Shown here: positions 47,664-56,016 of the stretch, in pieces
Position numbering within the stretch: position 1 is the first letter of the stretch
Layout: the number at the start of each line of letters is the position of its first letter
Source of the DNA: Sphingomonas sp. C3-2
GTDB lineage: Bacteria; Pseudomonadota; Alphaproteobacteria; Sphingomonadales; Sphingomonadaceae
Assembly (NCBI RefSeq): GCF_033025475.1
Contig: NZ_CP130322.1
Coordinates: 1,841,001 to 1,905,000 of the forward strand
Direction of reading: 5' to 3'
DNA: 64,000 bases
The notes under the pieces: model-generated
What the model was told of the DNA's origin: nothing
Databases searched by the model: none
The model's input: only the letters and a program-made list of their open reading frames with translations
Made by a program: the position numbers and the translations under genes

Positions 47664-48229
47664 CCGCCTTTCTCCTCCATCTGATGCGCCACGGCACGCC
47701 CGAACAGCCGGGCCGCCTCCACGGCCATAATGACGTCGCGCTGGCTCCCAGGGCCGAAATCTCGTGCCTGGAACAGGCGCGGCTGGTCGAGTTCGATCGT
47801 CTCGTCACCTCCGATCTGGCGCGCGCGGGGGACTGCGCACGCGCCATCGGAGAGGAGCGGGGGATGGCGCCCCTGATCGATCCGCGCTGGCGTGAACTTG
47901 ATTTCGGCGTCTGGAACGGTTGCGCCCCGGCCGAGGTCGATCAGACCCGGCTCACCGCCTTCTGGGCCGATCCCGACGCCAGTCCGCCCCCCGGCGGCGA
48001 AAGCTGGTCGGCGCTTTGCGCGCGCGTGGCGGTGGCGATCGGCGCGCTTGAGCCGCATTCAACGCTGGTCGTTTGCCACGGCGGCGCGATGCGCGCCGCG
48101 CTTGCCGGCTTGTGCGGCTTTTCGGTCGCGCAGGGCTGGGCGTTCGATCTGCCCTATGCCGCCATGCTGTCGCTGCGCGTCTGGCCGGGGGAGCGCCCGA
48201 TGGCGCAGATCGTCGGGCTCTGGCCATGA
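47660..48229 (+). CDS. cobC: alpha-ribazole phosphatase (histidine phosphatase)
   Basis: This 189-residue phosphoglycerate-mutase-fold phosphatase has the RHG motif (LMRHGTPEQPG, residues 8-18), ELDFGVWNG in the middle and a late catalytic histidine in VVCHGGAMRAAL near 134. In this context it dephosphorylates alpha-ribazole 5'-phosphate or cobalamin-5'-phosphate. It overlaps cobT and cobS by four bases each side. Confidence 0.88.
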   Translation: MTAFLLHLMRHGTPEQPGRLHGHNDVALAPRAEISCLEQARLVEFDRLVTSDLARAGDCARAIGEERGMAPLIDPRWRELDFGVWNGCAPAEVDQTRLTAFWADPDASPPPGGESWSALCARVAVAIGALEPHSTLVVCHGGAMRAALAGLCGFSVAQGWAFDLPYAAMLSLRVWPGERPMAQIVGLWP

Positions 48230-48942
48230 AGCCCCTCATCCTCGCGCTCCAGTTCCTGACGCGGATCCCGCTCCCGCGCGTTGAGGCCAGCGCCGATGAT
48301 TTTGCGCGCGCGATGCGCTGGTTTCCCGCCGCCGGGCTGGTGGTCGGCGGTTGCGTCGCGGGGGCGGCGTTTCTCGGCAATTATATCGGCCCGTGGCAGG
48401 GCGCGCTTGCCGGGCTCGTCGCGTGGGTCATCGTCACCGGCGGGCTGCATCTCGACGGGCTCGCCGATCTGGTCGATGCGCGCGGTGCGGCGCATGGGGA
48501 CAAGACCCGTTTTCTCGAGGTTCTGGCCGATCCGCATATCGGCAGCTTCGGCGTCATGGCGATCGTTCTGCAGATGCTCGCCAAGCTCGTCCTGGTCCAC
48601 GCCGCGGTGCTCGGGCAGCACTGGCTCGCGCTTATCCTCATTCCGTTCGCCGCGCGGATCGCGCCGCTGGTCTGGACGCGCTGGCTCCCCCCGCTCCATC
48701 AGGGGCTTGCCGCGCGCTTCCGTCATGGCGTCAGCCTGCCGGCAATCCTTGTCTGGGGGCTTGCCCTTGCTGCGGCCGGCTGGTTCGTGCCTGCGCTCTG
48801 GGCGGGTTTCCCGCTGATCGCGGCGGGCTATTACTGGTTCCGCACCCAGTTGGGCGGGATTTCGGGCGATTGCCACGGCGCCGGCATCGAACTGCTCGAA
48901 ACGCTGCTCTTAATCGCCCTGATTGCCACGCGCCTCGGCTGA
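48226..48942 (+). CDS. cobS: adenosylcobinamide-GDP ribazoletransferase CobS
   Basis: This 238-residue integral membrane protein of the CobS/CobV family starts MKPLILALQFLTRIPLP. It has GGLHLDGLADLVDA near residue 77, which carries the Mg-binding acidic residues, and late GGISGDCHGAGIEL near 210. It joins alpha-ribazole to adenosylcobinamide-GDP in the inner membrane. The 3' end overlaps the convergent cobQ by 33 bp, an unusual tail-to-tail overlap with no terminator space. Confidence 0.93.
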   Translation: MKPLILALQFLTRIPLPRVEASADDFARAMRWFPAAGLVVGGCVAGAAFLGNYIGPWQGALAGLVAWVIVTGGLHLDGLADLVDARGAAHGDKTRFLEVLADPHIGSFGVMAIVLQMLAKLVLVHAAVLGQHWLALILIPFAARIAPLVWTRWLPPLHQGLAARFRHGVSLPAILVWGLALAAAGWFVPALWAGFPLIAAGYYWFRTQLGGISGDCHGAGIELLETLLLIALIATRLG

Positions 48943-50382
48943 CAGCGCGATCATCGCGTCGATATCGACATGGCGTTCCAGCTCGGCGGCAATCGCGTCG
49001 AGCGCGCGGTCGATCTGCGTGCCGTGATGCTGCCCGTCGCTCGCAACGCCCAATCGCTCCAGAAAGGCGCGGCGATGGCCGGGCTGTTCGAACAGCCCGT
49101 GGAGATAGGTGCCCATCACCCGCCCGTCCGCGCTGATCGCGCCGTCCGCCGTGCCGCCGTCGATCTGCGCATAAGGCCGCGCGCAGTCGTCGCCATGGGT
49201 GCGGCCCATATGCATTTCATAGCCTGAAAGCGCGCCGCCCATCGCATGGCCGGTCACCGGCTTCAGCGTCTTTTCGCCGGTCAGCACGGTCTCGATATCG
49301 AGCAGCCCCAGCCCGTCGACCGCACCCGCCGGCCCCTCGACGCCGTCGGGATCGGCGATCCGCCGTCCCAGCATCTGATAGCCGCCGCACAGCCCCAATA
49401 TCGCACCCCCGCGCCGGTGATGCGCGCGCAGGTCGATATCCCAGCCCTCGGCGCGCAGCGCGGCGAGATCGGCGATCGTCGATTTCGATCCGGCCAAGAT
49501 CACAAGGTCGATATCGGCGGGAATCGGTGTCCCCGGCTTCACCCAGACCAGTTCCACCGCGCTTTCCAGCGCGAGCGGGTCGAGATCGTCGAAATTGGAG
49601 ATACGCGGCAATATCGGGCAGGCGATCCGCACCCGGCCCGCGCCCTTCGCCGCGCCGCGCTCCAAAATCACCGCATCCTCGCTCGGCAGATATTTGACCG
49701 GGGTCAGCCACGGCACCACGCCATAGCCGCGCCAGCCCGAAAGCGCCTCGATCTGCCGATAGCCATCCTCGAACAGGCTGATATCGCCGCGAAACTTGTT
49801 GATGAGGAACCCGTGGATCATCGCCGCATCCTCGGGCGCGATCACGGTGCGCGTGCCGACCACGGCGGCGATCACCCCGCCCCGGTCGATATCGCCGACC
49901 AGGATCACCGGCACCCCGGCGGCGCGCGCAAAGCCCATATTGGCGATGTCGCCCGCGCGCAGGTTGATCTCGGCGGGCGATCCCGCCCCCTCGATCACCA
50001 CGATGTCCGCCTGTTCGCGCAGCCGCCAATAGCTTTCGAGCACATGGCCCAGAAGCGGCTTGCGCGCCTCGCGGAAATTGCCGCCATGGATGCTGCCGCG
50101 CACCCGGCCGTGCACCACCAGTTGCGATGTCCGGTCGGCCTGCGGTTTCAGCAGCACGGGGTTCATATCGGTGTGTGGCGGCACCCGGCAGGCAATCGCT
50201 TGCAGCGCCTGCGCGCGGCCGATCTCGCCGCCATCGGCGGTGACGGCGGCATTGTTCGACATGTTCTGCGGCTTGAACGGGCGCACGGTGAGCCCGCGAT
50301 TGGCGAGCGCGCGGCAGATCCCCGCCACCAGCACCGATTTGCCGACATCGGACCCCGTTCCCTGCAGCATCAAAGCGCCCAT
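48910..50382 (-). CDS. cobQ: cobyric acid synthase CobQ
   Basis: This 490-residue amidotransferase has an N-terminal dethiobiotin-synthetase-like ATPase (MLQGTGSDVGKSVLVAGICR near residue 4) with VRPFKPQNMSNNAAV, and a C-terminal class I glutaminase-like domain with the cysteine in LGLCGGYQMLG near residue 335. It amidates adenosylcobyrinic acid a,c-diamide at four carboxyls. The start is at 50382 (MGALMLQG); cbiB ends 13 bases inside it. It is the last gene of the minus arm. Confidence 0.93.
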   Translation of the reverse strand: MGALMLQGTGSDVGKSVLVAGICRALANRGLTVRPFKPQNMSNNAAVTADGGEIGRAQALQAIACRVPPHTDMNPVLLKPQADRTSQLVVHGRVRGSIHGGNFREARKPLLGHVLESYWRLREQADIVVIEGAGSPAEINLRAGDIANMGFARAAGVPVILVGDIDRGGVIAAVVGTRTVIAPEDAAMIHGFLINKFRGDISLFEDGYRQIEALSGWRGYGVVPWLTPVKYLPSEDAVILERGAAKGAGRVRIACPILPRISNFDDLDPLALESAVELVWVKPGTPIPADIDLVILAGSKSTIADLAALRAEGWDIDLRAHHRRGGAILGLCGGYQMLGRRIADPDGVEGPAGAVDGLGLLDIETVLTGEKTLKPVTGHAMGGALSGYEMHMGRTHGDDCARPYAQIDGGTADGAISADGRVMGTYLHGLFEQPGHRRAFLERLGVASDGQHHGTQIDRALDAIAAELERHVDIDAMIALSAEARGNQGD

Positions 50383-51308
50383 GCAATGCTCCCTGCGCCG
50401 ATCCACAACAGGAAACAGGCGTTTTTGTAGATGATCAGCGCGCGCGCGAGGTCGCGTGTTTCCGCATCGCGTCCCTCGCCGCCGATCCAGGCTTTGTCCA
50501 GCACCACCCCGTCATAGGCGACGGGCCCGGCCAGCCGCACGCCCAGCGCCCCCGCCATCGCCGCTTCAGGCCATCCGGCATTGGGGGAGGCGTGCTTGCG
50601 CCCGTCGCGGCGCATCGTGGCCAGCCCGCGCCCGCCCGCGATGGCGATCAGCAGCCCGGCGAGCCGCGCGGGGATGAAATTGGCGATATCGTCGGCGCGC
50701 GCGGCGGCCCAGCCAAAATGCGTATAAGGCGCTTCCTTGTGCCCGATCAGGCTGTCGGCGGTGTTCAGGGCCTTATACGCCCAGATGCCGGGCAGCCCGA
50801 GCAGCATCAGCCAGAAGAGCGGCGCAACCACCCCGTCGCAAAAGCTTTCGGACAGGCTTTCGATCGCCGCGCGGCTCACCCCGGCTTCGTCCAGATCGCG
50901 CGTGTCGCGCCCGACGATCATCGCCACCGCGCGGCGCGCGGCGGGCAGGTCGCCGGCGGCCAGCGCCTGCCCCACCGGGCGGACATGATCATAAAGGCTG
51001 CGCTGCGCGAGCGCGGGAAAGGCGAGGATCGCGGTCGCCACCCAGTGCCAGCGCCCGAAGCATTGCTCGGCAATAAGCGCAAGGCCCCAGGCTCCGCCCC
51101 CCGCCATGCCCAGCAGCAGCAAGACCGTCATCACCCCCAGCATGCGGCGCGTCGCATCGCTTTTGTCGGGCCGGTTCCAGCGCCGGTCGCAGCGCGCGAT
51201 CAGCCGCGCAAAGCCCCCCACCGGATGCCCCACGCGCCGGTAGAGCGCGTCAGGCCAGCCGATCGCCGCGTCGAGTATGAGTGCGAGCACCGCCATCGGC
51301 TCAGCCAT
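50370..51308 (-). CDS. cbiB: adenosylcobinamide-phosphate synthase CbiB
   Basis: This 312-residue membrane protein has about five helices, with hallmarks DRRWNRPDKSDATRR near residue 42, MIVGRDTRDLDEAGVSRAAIESL near 130 and ESFCDGVVAPLFWLMLLGLPG near 153. It attaches aminopropanol phosphate to cobyric acid. The start at 51308 overlaps the cobD stop by eight bases; a downstream ATG at 51296 is an alternative. It lies between cobD and cobQ. Confidence 0.92.
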   Translation of the reverse strand: MAEPMAVLALILDAAIGWPDALYRRVGHPVGGFARLIARCDRRWNRPDKSDATRRMLGVMTVLLLLGMAGGGAWGLALIAEQCFGRWHWVATAILAFPALAQRSLYDHVRPVGQALAAGDLPAARRAVAMIVGRDTRDLDEAGVSRAAIESLSESFCDGVVAPLFWLMLLGLPGIWAYKALNTADSLIGHKEAPYTHFGWAAARADDIANFIPARLAGLLIAIAGGRGLATMRRDGRKHASPNAGWPEAAMAGALGVRLAGPVAYDGVVLDKAWIGGEGRDAETRDLARALIIYKNACFLLWIGAGSIAWAL

Positions 51309-52302
51309 CGCCAAGCGCCCTGTCGAGCCGGTCAAGCGCTTCCATGCCCCCCGGCAGGCCGATGCGCAGCCAATGGGGTGCATAGTCGAACGGGCGCGTC
51401 AGGATCGCCGCGCGCGCCAGCCGCTCGAACAGCGCCGACGCATCTGCCGTCTCCACCAGCCGGAAGAGCGGGCAGTTCCCGTGCGGGCTGAGGCCATGAC
51501 GTCGCAGCACGCTATCGAGCCGGTCTGCCTGGGTTTTGAGGCTTTCGCGCGTGGCGGCAATCCACGCCGCATCGGCATAGGCCGCCGCCCCGATCGCGAC
51601 GGCGCCTGCGCTCACCGGCCAGCTTCCGACGAACGCGCGCAGCCGCGCAATCAGCTTGGGCGGCGCGATGGCGAAGCCGAGCCGCAGTCCCGCCAGCCCA
51701 AAGAATTTGCCGAAGGACCGTGTCACGATCAGCGGCAATCCCGCGCCCACCAGCGGCGCGGCGGACAGTTCGGGCATGCAGTCGCCAAACGCCTCGTCGA
51801 CGATCAGCCACCCGCCCCGCGCGCTCTGCGTCTCGGCAAGGTGGTGGAGCGTCTCGGCCGGGCTTGTCTCGCCATCGGGGTTGTTGGGGTTGGCGATCAC
51901 CAGCGTGCCCGCATGGCCGGCATGCGCCAGCACCGCGTCGCGGCTGGCGCTGCGCGCGCCATCAAAGGCGTCGGCATAGGTGCGGTAAGCGGGGCTCGCG
52001 ATCAGCGCGTCGTCCGGCAGCCCCAGAAGCGGCAGCAGGCGCAGCGCCATCTCGCTGCCCGGCACCGCGCAGACATAGTCGGGCGGCGCGCCGAAATGCG
52101 CGGCGGCGGCGTGCTCCAGTTCGGCGAGTGCGGTGGGCGCGGGAAGTGCGCGCCAGTCGACCCTGATATCGGCCGCCCCCGGCCAGGGATCGGGGTTGAT
52201 CCCGGTCGACAGGTCGATCCAGTCGGCTGCGCCCTGGCCGAAATGCGCCTGCGCCGCGGCGATATTTCCCCCATGATGCAACCAGTCGTGCAACGCACCC
52301 AT
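51301..52302 (-). CDS. cobD: threonine-phosphate decarboxylase CobD
   Basis: This 333-residue PLP enzyme starts MGALHDWLHHGGNIAAAQAH. It has IDLSTGINPDPWPG near residue 29, the NPNNPDG motif near 139 and the PLP lysine in RSFGKFFGLAGLRLGFA near 195. It decarboxylates L-threonine-O-3-phosphate to aminopropanol phosphate, the substrate of CbiB. (This gene is called cobC in Pseudomonas nomenclature.) The start at 52302 faces divergent cobU across 75 bp. A threonine kinase that makes its substrate is not visible in the window. Confidence 0.9.
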   Translation of the reverse strand: MGALHDWLHHGGNIAAAQAHFGQGAADWIDLSTGINPDPWPGAADIRVDWRALPAPTALAELEHAAAAHFGAPPDYVCAVPGSEMALRLLPLLGLPDDALIASPAYRTYADAFDGARSASRDAVLAHAGHAGTLVIANPNNPDGETSPAETLHHLAETQSARGGWLIVDEAFGDCMPELSAAPLVGAGLPLIVTRSFGKFFGLAGLRLGFAIAPPKLIARLRAFVGSWPVSAGAVAIGAAAYADAAWIAATRESLKTQADRLDSVLRRHGLSPHGNCPLFRLVETADASALFERLARAAILTRPFDYAPHWLRIGLPGGMEALDRLDRALGDG

Positions 52303-52377
52303 CCCGCAATCGCCAAGCCGATGGTCGTCCGCGCAAAAATCCCGGCGGCTTAGTGAAATGTCTGTTAGACGCGCGGA

Positions 52378-52902
52378 ATGATGACAGAGACCGGTTTTCG
52401 TACCGCGCTGGTAACGGGCGGGGCCCGTTCGGGAAAGAGCCGTTATGCACAGGCCTGCGCCGAAGCGCTGCCGGGGCGGCTGGTCTTTGTCGCCACCGCG
52501 CAGGCCTTCGACGCCGAGATGGCCGATCGCATCGCGCGCCACCGCGATGATCGCGGCGAACGCTGGTCGACGGTCGAGGACCCCTTCGATCTGCCCCAGA
52601 CGATCCTGCGCTGTGCCGCGCCCGACTCGGTGGTGCTGGTCGATTGCCTCACCCTTTGGGCGTCGAACCTGCTGCTTGCCGAGCGCGACGGCGTCGCCGC
52701 CACCCGCGCGCTGGTCGAATCGATCGCTGGTGCGGCCGGTCCGGTCGTCTTCGTTACCAACGAGGTGGGCATGGGAATCGTGCCCGAAAACGCGCTGGCC
52801 CGGGCCTTTCGCGACCTTGCGGGGACGGTCAACCAGGCCGTGGCGGGGGCGTGCGACAGCGTCACGCTGATGGTCGCGGGGCTGCCGCTTCGGGTAAAAT
52901 AG
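52378..52902 (+). CDS. cobU: bifunctional adenosylcobinamide kinase / guanylyltransferase CobU
   Basis: This 174-residue P-loop protein has VTGGARSGKSRYAQ (residues 12-25), FVATAQAFDAEMADRIARHRDDRG in the middle (the guanylylation histidine lies in this region) and late VVFVTNEVGMGIVPENALAR. It phosphorylates adenosylcobinamide and transfers GMP, feeding CobS. It is divergent from the cobD arm and on the same strand as the uptake operon but separated from it. Second ATG at 52381 is an alternative start. Confidence 0.94.
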   Translation: MMTETGFRTALVTGGARSGKSRYAQACAEALPGRLVFVATAQAFDAEMADRIARHRDDRGERWSTVEDPFDLPQTILRCAAPDSVVLVDCLTLWASNLLLAERDGVAATRALVESIAGAAGPVVFVTNEVGMGIVPENALARAFRDLAGTVNQAVAGACDSVTLMVAGLPLRVK

Positions 52903-53023
52903 TTTCTGTTTTAACTACATAAACAGAGGCTGGCGCTTCGGTCCACGCGGCGTGAAAACGGGACGAGCGGAGGCTGGGGTGGTTGAGGCTTCAGTTATCA
53001 AAGCCTAATTCACAGCCGCCATA

Positions 53024-53102
53024 AAAGCGCGCGGTCGCGCTTTGCTTATTATACCTGAGTCGGCAGACGACTTCGAGGTTGGACTCGAAACGACCGCGCG
53101 CT
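53024..53102 (+). ncRNA. candidate structured leader RNA upstream of the glycosyltransferase
   Basis: A perfect 12-bp closing stem AGCGCGCGGTCG (53026-53037) pairs with 53091-53102. Inside it are two hairpins in series, AGTCG/CGACT (53058-53062 with 53068-53072) and TTCGAG/CTCGAA (53072-53077 with 53084-53089). The 5' arm can instead pair locally (AAAGCGCG 53024-53031 with 53036-53043), which is mutually exclusive with the closing stem. The glycosyltransferase GAGGG ribosome site is at 53117-53121. The structure may be a leader switch or just a cobU terminator plus chance pairing; known riboswitch motifs were not recognised. Confidence 0.4.
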
Positions 53103-53129
53103 GCCGGGCGGAATGATTGAGGGTTATAC

Positions 53130-55037
53130 ATGCTCCTTGCACGGGAGTCTCTCGACGCGGGCCTGCTGTTTCTCGCCCTGATGAATCTGGTTGTTCCGGC
53201 GCTTGCGGCCTGGAACGTCAAGCGTCCCTATCAACTGCGGTTCGACGATCGCGCCGAATGGGCGCTGTTCGGCCTTGGTTTTGCCTCTTCGGGCATGATC
53301 GCGGCGCTCGCCGTGCCCATGGGCGGCAGCCTCGATCTGGTGATGATCGCCTTTGGCGCATCGGTCTTCGCGCTGCGCCATTTCGTGCCGCGGCTCACGC
53401 TCACCGGGGCCTGCGAAACCGCGCTTGCCCCTTTCACCTTCCTGATCGCGACGCTGTGGAGCTTTGCGCTCGTCGGCGAACTCGGCTTCCCGCACTGGTT
53501 CAAGGTGCTGATGCTCTTCGGCAGCCTGGCCGGGATGATCGGCCTCGGCTTTTCGATGGCGGGGCGTTTCGCGCGCCAGTCGCTCCTCACCCACCGCGAA
53601 TGGCAACGGCCGACCGCGCCGCTTCCGATGCGCAGCGCAGGGCGCCTGCCCAAGGTTTCGGTCCAGCTCGCCTGCTATGCCGAGCCGCCCGAAGTGGTGA
53701 TCGCGACGATCGATCATCTCGCGCGCCTCGATTATCCGAATTACGAAGTCATGGTGTGCGACAACAACACGCCCGACGAGGCGCTGTGGCGCCCGCTCGA
53801 GGCACACTGCGCGCGCCTCAACCGCGAACTTGGCTTCGAACGCTTCCGCTTCTTCCATGTCGCGCCGCTTGCTGGCGCCAAGGCGGGCGCGCTCAATTGG
53901 TGCCTGCCGCGCATGGCGCCCGATGCCGAGGTGATCGCCGTCATCGACGCCGATTATTTCGCCGAACCCGATTTCCTCGCGCGGCTCGTCGGTTATTTCG
54001 ACGATCCCAAATTCGCCTATGTCCAGACGCCGCACGATTATCGCGGCTATGCCGGCAGCCCGTATCTCAATGCCTGCTACTGGGAATATATGCCCAGCAA
54101 CAAGGTCGATATGCCGGGCGTCAGCCAATATGGCGCGGGCTTCACCATCGGCACGATGTGCCTCATCCGCACCGAGGCGCTGAAGCGCGCGGGCGGCTGG
54201 GCCGAATGGTGCCTGACCGAGGATTCCGAAGTCTCGGTGCGCATCCGCGCGCTCGGCTATCACGGGCTCTATCTGCGCCAGACCTTCGGGCGCGGGCTGA
54301 TCCCCGAAACCTTCGAGGATTACAAGAAGCAGCGTTTTCGCTGGACGGCGGGGCCGGTGCAGCAGCTGTGCCGTTACTGGCGTCTCTATCTGCCCAGGCC
54401 CTTTGCCGCGCCGTCGAACCTGAAGCCGTGGTGCAAGCTGCTCGAATTCCAGCGCAGCCTCGCCCCGCTTGCGGGGGCGGTCACCCAGATCATGGCGGTG
54501 TTCACCAGCATCTTCCTTGCCGTCATGACGGCAAGCGACGCGCTGCCCGCGCTGGTCCTCCCCGATATCGGCTGGGCGGTGCTGCTGCTCGGGATGGCAA
54601 GCGGGCTGGTGCGCATCTGGCATCGCTACCGCCTCACCGGCACGCGCCGGCTGCGTGACATGCTGGGCGGCGAACTCGCGCGGCTCTCGCTCACCTATGT
54701 CGCGGCGGTCGCCAGCTTTGCCGGCCTGTCGCGCAAACCGCTCGCCTGGCGTCGGACGCCCAAGTTCAAGGCGGAAAATGCCGGGCTCACCGCGCTCTAC
54801 AAGTGCCTGCCCGAAACGATGGTGGGGATGTTCCACCTCGTCCCGGCCTGGTTCATCCTCGTCCGCTGGGACGGGATCGGTGCGCATCTCGGCCTTGTGT
54901 CGCTGGCGATGGTGCTGTTTTCGGCGCTGCGCTTCTTCGCGGCCCCCGTCATGGCGGTGCTCAGCGAAAAGCATCTCTACCGGATCAACCTGCCCTATGC
55001 CGAGGGCGGGCTTGCACCGGGGTCGCTCAAGGCTTGA
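53130..55037 (+). CDS. membrane glycosyltransferase family 2 (cellulose-synthase-like)
   Basis: This 635-residue protein has N-terminal membrane helices (residues 8-28, 46-66, 104-165 area), followed by a cytoplasmic GT2 domain with VIDADYFAEPDFL (the DxD motif near 272), TEDSEVS near 364 and QRFRWTAGP near 401, then C-terminal helices. This D, DxD, ED, QxxRW series marks a processive polysaccharide synthase, of the beta-glucan or hyaluronan type; the product is unknown. A GAGGG ribosome site precedes the ATG. It is unrelated to the cob genes and preceded by a candidate structured leader. Confidence 0.9.
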   Translation: MLLARESLDAGLLFLALMNLVVPALAAWNVKRPYQLRFDDRAEWALFGLGFASSGMIAALAVPMGGSLDLVMIAFGASVFALRHFVPRLTLTGACETALAPFTFLIATLWSFALVGELGFPHWFKVLMLFGSLAGMIGLGFSMAGRFARQSLLTHREWQRPTAPLPMRSAGRLPKVSVQLACYAEPPEVVIATIDHLARLDYPNYEVMVCDNNTPDEALWRPLEAHCARLNRELGFERFRFFHVAPLAGAKAGALNWCLPRMAPDAEVIAVIDADYFAEPDFLARLVGYFDDPKFAYVQTPHDYRGYAGSPYLNACYWEYMPSNKVDMPGVSQYGAGFTIGTMCLIRTEALKRAGGWAEWCLTEDSEVSVRIRALGYHGLYLRQTFGRGLIPETFEDYKKQRFRWTAGPVQQLCRYWRLYLPRPFAAPSNLKPWCKLLEFQRSLAPLAGAVTQIMAVFTSIFLAVMTASDALPALVLPDIGWAVLLLGMASGLVRIWHRYRLTGTRRLRDMLGGELARLSLTYVAAVASFAGLSRKPLAWRRTPKFKAENAGLTALYKCLPETMVGMFHLVPAWFILVRWDGIGAHLGLVSLAMVLFSALRFFAAPVMAVLSEKHLYRINLPYAEGGLAPGSLKA

Positions 55038-55042
55038 TCAGT

Positions 55043-55081
55043 AACCGGGGCGGGCGCTACACCAGCGGCCCGCCCCCCGTT
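55043..55081 (+). terminator. GC-rich hairpin between glycosyltransferase and proC
   Basis: AACCGGGGCGGGC (55043-55055) can pair imperfectly with GCCCGCCCC..GTT (55068-55081), with a short GTTATT tail. It lies in the gap between the convergent stops. Confidence 0.5.
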
Positions 55082-55094
55082 ATTCGTGCGGGGC

Positions 55095-55940
55095 TCAGCC
55101 CTGCGCCGTCGCCTTGGCGCGGCGCGCTTCCTCCGCCAGTTCGACCGCGCGTTCGGCTGCGGCCTTGAGTGTCGCCTCCACAAGCGCATAGATCGCCCGG
55201 TCGGCATCCAGCACATTCAGCCCGGCGCGGGTCGTCCCGCCGGGGCTTGCCACCCGGTCGGCCAGTTCGGCCGGGGTTTCGGTCGATGCGGCGGCCAGCG
55301 CCGCTGCGCCTTCGACGGTCGCCAGCGCCAGCTGCTGCGCCTGGTCCTCGGAAAAGCCCAGTGCGCGCGCGCCTGACGCCATGGCGTCGATAAAGCGGTA
55401 GACAAAGGCCGGGCCCGATCCCGAAACCGCGGTCCCTGCGTCGATCAGCGCCTCGCTTTCCACCCACATCGCCAGCCCCAGCGGCTCGGCCAGCGCCTGC
55501 ACCGCCATGCGCGCGGTGGGGGCGGTGCCGTCAGCCGCGTGGAGCAGCGCCACGCCCTTGCCCAGCGCCACCGGCAAATTGGGCATGATGCGGATGACGC
55601 CCGCCGCGTCAGGAAAGGCCGCGCCCAGCGTCTGCAGGTCTACGCCCGCCATGACCGAGGCGATCGCCGTGTCCCCATCGGTGGTGGCGGCCAGCCCGGC
55701 GGCGGCGCTTTCGAACATCTGCGGCTTCACGCCGAGGAGGAGGAGCGCGGGGGGTGCCTCGCCGCTGGGCAGCGCGGTGAAATGCCGCACCCCGGCGGGC
55801 ACCGCGCGGGGCGAGGGATCGATCACGGTAACACTGGCGGGGTCGAGCCCCGTCTCGATCCAGCGCGACAGCATCGCGCCCACCATGTTGCCGCACCCAA
55901 GCAGCCACAGCTGCCGCGAAACCGTGAAAGGATAGATCAT
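55095..55940 (-). CDS. proC: pyrroline-5-carboxylate reductase
   Basis: This 281-residue protein has the N-terminal NAD(P) motif LWLLGCGNMVGAMLSRWIE (residues 11-29), LLLLGVKPQMFESA near 65, AVSGSGPAFVYRFIDAM near 170 and ASPGGTTRAGLNVLD near 230, all standard for P5C reductase. It reduces pyrroline-5-carboxylate to proline. The first ATG at 55940 is used; it is a slightly longer N-terminus than usual. It is convergent with the glycosyltransferase. Confidence 0.94.
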   Translation of the reverse strand: MIYPFTVSRQLWLLGCGNMVGAMLSRWIETGLDPASVTVIDPSPRAVPAGVRHFTALPSGEAPPALLLLGVKPQMFESAAAGLAATTDGDTAIASVMAGVDLQTLGAAFPDAAGVIRIMPNLPVALGKGVALLHAADGTAPTARMAVQALAEPLGLAMWVESEALIDAGTAVSGSGPAFVYRFIDAMASGARALGFSEDQAQQLALATVEGAAALAAASTETPAELADRVASPGGTTRAGLNVLDADRAIYALVEATLKAAAERAVELAEEARRAKATAQG

Positions 55941-56016
55941 ATACCGCGCGTTAGGCGAAAAGGCGGGTGACGAAAAGCGCCTCTGTGCGAAACAAAGCTG
56001 CGCGTGGGCGCTGGGC

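Noticed and set aside
52905-52927. TCTGTTT/AAACAGA hairpin right after cobU
   Set aside because: Seven-bp stem but nine-base loop and no T run; kept only as a weak alternative to the downstream hairpin.
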